A DNA stretch of 7,946 bases. Source: UBA12068 sp038318455 (GTDB taxonomy: Bacteria; Patescibacteriota; Minisyncoccia; Moranbacterales; GWC2-37-73). The notes beneath the pieces are model-generated. The model was not told the DNA's origin and did not search any database. It saw only the letters and a program-made list of their open reading frames with translations. Where the stretch lies: assembly GCA_038318455.1 (NCBI GenBank), contig JBBQCF010000041.1:1-7946 (forward strand). The letters run 5' to 3'. This document shows, piece by piece, positions 6,021 to 7,946 of the stretch. Position 1 is the stretch's first letter. Each line of letters opens with the position of its first letter. Made by a program: the position numbers and the translations under genes.

Positions 6021-6052
6021 AAAACCCCACTTCGGTGGGGTTTTTGTTTTTT
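6021..6052 (+). terminator. Intrinsic terminator of the HU gene
   Basis: AAAACCCCAC (6021-6030), a TTCG tetraloop and GTGGGGTTTT (6035-6044) form a perfect 10-bp stem followed by T-rich sequence to 6052. This is a textbook strong terminator. Confidence 0.95.
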
Positions 6053-6117
6053 AGCAATAAATTTTTATATTTTAAAAGTAGATATTTTCCATAAATGGCT
6101 TGGACAGGGGAGAAGTC

Positions 6118-6146
6118 TTGACATATTTGGCAAAGTCAGGTACACT
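6118..6146 (+). promoter_or_regulatory. Sigma-70 type promoter of the rpsP-rplJ-rplL cluster
   Basis: The -35 box TTGACA (6118-6123, 6 of 6) and -10 box TACACT (6141-6146, 4 of 6) have a 17-bp spacer. The predicted start near 6153 gives a leader of about 78 nt, which contains small hairpins AGCC/GGCT (near 6163-6177) and GGTAA/TTACC (near 6187-6200). No terminator lies between this promoter and rpsP. Confidence 0.82.
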
Positions 6147-6230
6147 GGATGAGTACTAAAAATAGCCTAAATATGGCTTTAATAAGGGTAAATACTTACC
6201 TGTTAATTTATTCGTAAAGAAAAGGAAATT

Positions 6231-6575
6231 ATGTTAACTATCAGATTCTCACGCGTTGGAAGAAAAAACAGAGCTCAATTCAGAGTGGTACTTCAGCAGC
6301 ACACAGCAGCCCCTACAGGCGGTCACGTGGCAGTTTTGGGTAGTTATGATCCACATCAGAAAATAGCTGTTCTTAAGGCTGATAAGATCAAAGAATGGAT
6401 TGCAAAAGGAGCTCAAGTTTCCAATAGCGCATATAACCTTTTTGTTAAAGAAGGAATTATTGAAGGAAAGAAGCGAGCGATTAAGATGGTGAAGGCAGTT
6501 GTTCCAGTTGTGGAGGAAGTGAAAGTTGAGGAAAAGAAAGAAGAAGCTGCACCAGCAGAAGTAAAAGCTGAATAA
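6231..6575 (+). CDS. rpsP: 30S ribosomal protein S16
   Basis: S16 is a small-subunit protein that binds 16S rRNA early in 30S assembly. It opens with the family signature MLTIRFSRVGRKNRAQFRVV, followed by GSYDPH (37-42) and a KADKIKEWIAKGAQVSNS helix-turn (49-66). The conserved body ends near residue 86. The rest (87-114) is a low-complexity tail rich in E, K, A and V, making the protein longer than the usual 80-90 residues. AAAGGA (6221-6226) lies just 4 bases before the ATG, the nearest thing to a Shine-Dalgarno ahead of a gene in this window. In many bacteria rpsP heads an rpsP-rimM-trmD-rplS operon; here it is followed by the L10 leader and rplJ instead. Confidence 0.97.
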   Translation: MLTIRFSRVGRKNRAQFRVVLQQHTAAPTGGHVAVLGSYDPHQKIAVLKADKIKEWIAKGAQVSNSAYNLFVKEGIIEGKKRAIKMVKAVVPVVEEVKVEEKKEEAAPAEVKAE

Positions 6576-6639
6576 ATCCTGCTTCATTGGTAGACGGACG
6601 GCATATAAAGATATTTGGGAAATTTTAATAGAATAGTAT

Positions 6640-6744
6640 TCCGCAGACAGTAGGCGATTAAGTCCTATCGAGGAACTATGAAGACATTTATTACAAATGT
6701 TTTTGTGGTGACAAAGGTCGATCTGCGGAAACGCAGATTTTTTT
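6640..6744 (+). promoter_or_regulatory. L10 leader (autoregulatory mRNA element) with attenuator
   Basis: The core CAGACAGTAGG (6644-6654), then CCTATCGAGGA (6664-6674), matches the ribosomal protein L10 leader, a kink-turn-type site bound by L10(L12)4 to repress its own operon. A side hairpin ACATTT/AAATGT (6684-6700) follows, then a terminator hairpin (6721-6744). The leader's first strand TTCCGCAGA (6639-6647) is exactly complementary to TCTGCGGAA (6722-6730), whose bases also form the terminator's 5' arm. Pairing of 6639-6647 with 6722-6730 therefore excludes the terminator. This is consistent with attenuation controlled by L10. In Bacillus, L10 binding favours termination; which way this version works is inference. 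Confidence 0.88.
6721..6744 (+). terminator. Attenuator terminator in the rplJ leader
   Basis: ATCTGCG (6721-6727), loop GAAA and CGCAGAT (6732-6738) form a perfect 7-bp stem followed by an uninterrupted T run to 6744. It lies 50 bases before the rplJ start, so it must be read through for rplJ and rplL to be expressed from the upstream promoter. Confidence 0.88.
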
Positions 6745-6794
6745 ATTACCTGCAAACTTACAAATAATATTTGTAACTAGCAGCAAAAAAGCAA

Positions 6795-7313
6795 ATGCTT
6801 ACAAAAAATCAGAAAATTGAGCTTGTAAAAGAGCTTACAGAAGAAATCAAAAATGCAAAATCTGCAGTTTTTGTGGACTTTAAAGGACTCAAAGTAAAAG
6901 ACTCAACTGAACTTAAGAAAAACTTGAGAGCAGCTGGTGTGAAATACGTTGTGGTTCGCAAAACTCTTCTTGACATCGCACTTAAAAATGCTGGAGTCGA
7001 AGGGATTAGTATTAAGGGGATGGAAGGTCAAGTTGCTATTGCCATGTCAAACATGGATGAAGTATCTGGAGCTAAAATCATCGATATTTTTGCAAAGACC
7101 AATGAAAACATCAAATTGCTAGGTGGAGTTCTTGGAACACAAATCATGAATGCTGCTGAAGTTAAGGCACTGGCAAAGATTCCTTCAAAAGAACAACTTT
7201 TGGGACAATTGGTTGGAACGCTCAACGCTCCGATCTCTGGATTCGTCAACGTTTTGGCTGGCAACTTGCGTGGCTTGGTTAATGTGCTTAAGGCAATTGA
7301 AGAAGTTAAATAA
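6795..7313 (+). CDS. rplJ: 50S ribosomal protein L10 (stalk base)
   Basis: L10 (uL10) anchors L7/L12 dimers to 23S rRNA at the factor-binding stalk of the large subunit and represses its own operon. The 172 residues match the family's 160-180. The N-terminal KNQKIELVKELTEEI helix and AVFVDFKGLKV strand (24-34) lead to LKKNLRAAGVKYVVVRKTLL (40-59), the conserved rRNA-binding part. The middle domain ends near LAKIPSKEQLLGQLVGTLNA (126-145), and the long C-terminal helix that binds L12 dimers occupies roughly 146-172. The ATG at 6795 has no clear Shine-Dalgarno. The upstream leader carries the matching L10-binding site, which independently supports the assignment. rplL follows after 80 bases. 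Confidence 0.98.
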   Translation: MLTKNQKIELVKELTEEIKNAKSAVFVDFKGLKVKDSTELKKNLRAAGVKYVVVRKTLLDIALKNAGVEGISIKGMEGQVAIAMSNMDEVSGAKIIDIFAKTNENIKLLGGVLGTQIMNAAEVKALAKIPSKEQLLGQLVGTLNAPISGFVNVLAGNLRGLVNVLKAIEEVK

Positions 7314-7321
7314 TTAGTATT

Positions 7322-7332
7322 TATAATATAAT
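7322..7332 (+). promoter_or_regulatory. Possible weak internal promoter before rplL
   Basis: Two overlapping TATAAT words (7322-7327 and 7327-7332) lie in the 80-base gap between rplJ and rplL. A partial -35, TTGAAG (7297-7302), precedes the first with a 19-bp spacer, which is longer than ideal. Extra rplL transcription would fit the need for several L12 copies per L10. AT richness makes chance matches likely. Confidence 0.25.
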
Positions 7333-7393
7333 TTGGTTAGTTGCTTTTTCAGCCTTGAGCTAGGGAAGTTAATGAAACTAAAAATTTAAAGTT

Positions 7394-7792
7394 ATGACTG
7401 AAGAAAAAAAAGACGTTGTAGTTCCTGCAAAATTTGAAAAACTTGTTGCAGAAATCGAAAAGATGAGTGTTTTGGATCTTTCTGAACTTGTGAAGGTTCT
7501 TGAAGAAAAATTTGGTGTTTCAGCTGCTGCTCCAATGATGATGGGAGCTGCTCCTGCTGCTGCAGAAGCTGCTGAAGAAAAATCTGAATTTGATGTTGAA
7601 TTGACTTCAGCTGGTGCACAAAAGATCAATGTCATTAAGGCTGTTCGCGAAATCACTGGTCTTGGACTTAAGGAAGCAAAAGACTTGGTTGATGCTGCTC
7701 CAAAAGTAATCAAAGAAAAGATTGCCAAGGCTGCTGCTGAAGATGTTAAAAAGAAACTTGAAGAAGCTGGTGCAACTGTAGTATTGAAATAA
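7394..7792 (+). CDS. rplL: 50S ribosomal protein L7/L12 (stalk protein)
   Basis: L7/L12 forms the flexible stalk dimers that recruit and activate translational GTPases such as EF-Tu and EF-G. The 132 residues are slightly longer than the usual 120-125. The N-terminal dimerisation and L10-binding helices (12-42) contain SVLDLSELVKVLEEKFGV. An Ala/Met-rich flexible linker follows (43-64). The globular C-terminal domain (65-132) begins EFDVELTSAGAQKINVIKAV and contains the factor-binding GLGLKEAKDLVD (89-100). It ends KKLEEAGATVVLK, as in typical L12. The order rplJ-rplL is conserved across bacteria. No Shine-Dalgarno precedes the ATG. A terminator closes the cluster. Confidence 0.98.
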   Translation: MTEEKKDVVVPAKFEKLVAEIEKMSVLDLSELVKVLEEKFGVSAAAPMMMGAAPAAAEAAEEKSEFDVELTSAGAQKINVIKAVREITGLGLKEAKDLVDAAPKVIKEKIAKAAAEDVKKKLEEAGATVVLK

Positions 7793-7810
7793 TATTTCAC
7801 AAATTGCAAC

Positions 7811-7842
7811 AAAAAAGACTCCCGTCAAAGGGAGTCTTTTTT
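7811..7842 (+). terminator. Intrinsic terminator of the rplJ-rplL operon
   Basis: AAAAAAGACTCCC (7811-7823) and GGGAGTCTTTTTT (7830-7842) form a perfect 13-bp stem with a 6-nt loop and a terminal T run, 18 bases after the rplL stop. The A-rich 5' arm would allow termination in the opposite direction too. Confidence 0.95.
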
Positions 7843-7846
7843 CTAC

Positions 7847-7946
7847 TTGACTTATAGTTATATCTGTGTTTAACTTTAATGTGCTAAGGATGTATTCAAT
7901 TTAACTGTTTTTTAAAAAATTCATAAAAAATCAAGCACAAAAAGGA
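7847..7946 (+). promoter_or_regulatory. Possible leader of a gene starting beyond the window
   Basis: TTGACT (7847-7852) is followed after 17 bp by TTAACT (7870-7875), a weak -10 match. The window ends in AAAAAGGA (7939-7946), a purine-rich run resembling a Shine-Dalgarno. A start codon may lie within about 10 bases past the end. No coding sequence is visible here. Confidence 0.3.

Noticed and set aside
6579..6604. tRNA-like string with CATTGGTAGACGG before the L10 leader
   Set aside because: It resembles a D-arm only; there is no anticodon arm, T-arm or acceptor pairing.
24..7792. Recoded TGA (as in Gracilibacteria), suggested by the absence of TGA stops
   Set aside because: None of the seven genes has an in-frame TGA and conserved glycines use GGN codons, so the absence of TGA stops among seven genes is more likely chance.
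7378..7812. 144-codon antisense frame opposite rplL
   Set aside because: It is a shadow of rplL: the Ala/Lys/Glu-rich gene leaves the complementary strand free of stops, and the product is low-complexity.

Overview
The window looks like chromosomal DNA from a small-genome bacterium of the Candidate Phyla Radiation (Patescibacteria, probably Parcubacteria-like). The evidence is an AT-rich base composition, short core genes split into small transcription units, weak or absent Shine-Dalgarno sequences, a DUF5671-type membrane protein of a kind I associate with that group, and an unusually short SMC protein. This placement is inference; no rRNA is present. All seven protein genes are on the + strand, end in TAA or TAG, and have no in-frame TGA. 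I see no insertion sequence, phage gene or CRISPR array.

Layout. 24-1016 encodes glyceraldehyde-3-phosphate dehydrogenase (gap), followed by a hairpin terminator. 1017-2205 is a 1.19 kb stretch without a credible protein gene, yet it is highly organised. It holds two tandem units, each with its own near-consensus sigma-70 promoter and a perfect intrinsic terminator (about 1164-1555 and about 1591-2023). Both are dense in long inverted repeats, and the first has a GC-rich 3' domain. I read them as two structured non-coding RNAs that I cannot assign to a family; they are the best candidate here for something undescribed. An AT-rich inverted-repeat element (2093-2193) follows, and part of it recurs just after gap.

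2206-4506 encodes an SMC ATPase with both head halves intact but only 766 residues and no recognisable hinge. It ends at a strong terminator. 4606-5532 encodes a five-helix membrane protein with a pilin-like extracytoplasmic tail. 5715-5996 encodes an HU-family nucleoid protein with a structured leader and its own terminator. 6118-7842 is a ribosomal protein cluster: a consensus promoter, rpsP (S16), an L10 autoregulatory leader with an attenuator, rplJ (L10), rplL (L7/L12) and a terminator. The last 100 bases hold a weak promoter-like sequence and a purine-rich end that may be the ribosome binding site of a gene starting just outside.

Functionally, the protein genes cover glycolysis (gap), chromosome organisation (SMC, HU) and translation (S16, and the L10/L12 stalk). 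The stalk genes appear to be controlled by L10 binding its own mRNA leader. The two RNA genes lie between gap and smc and appear to be independent of both.
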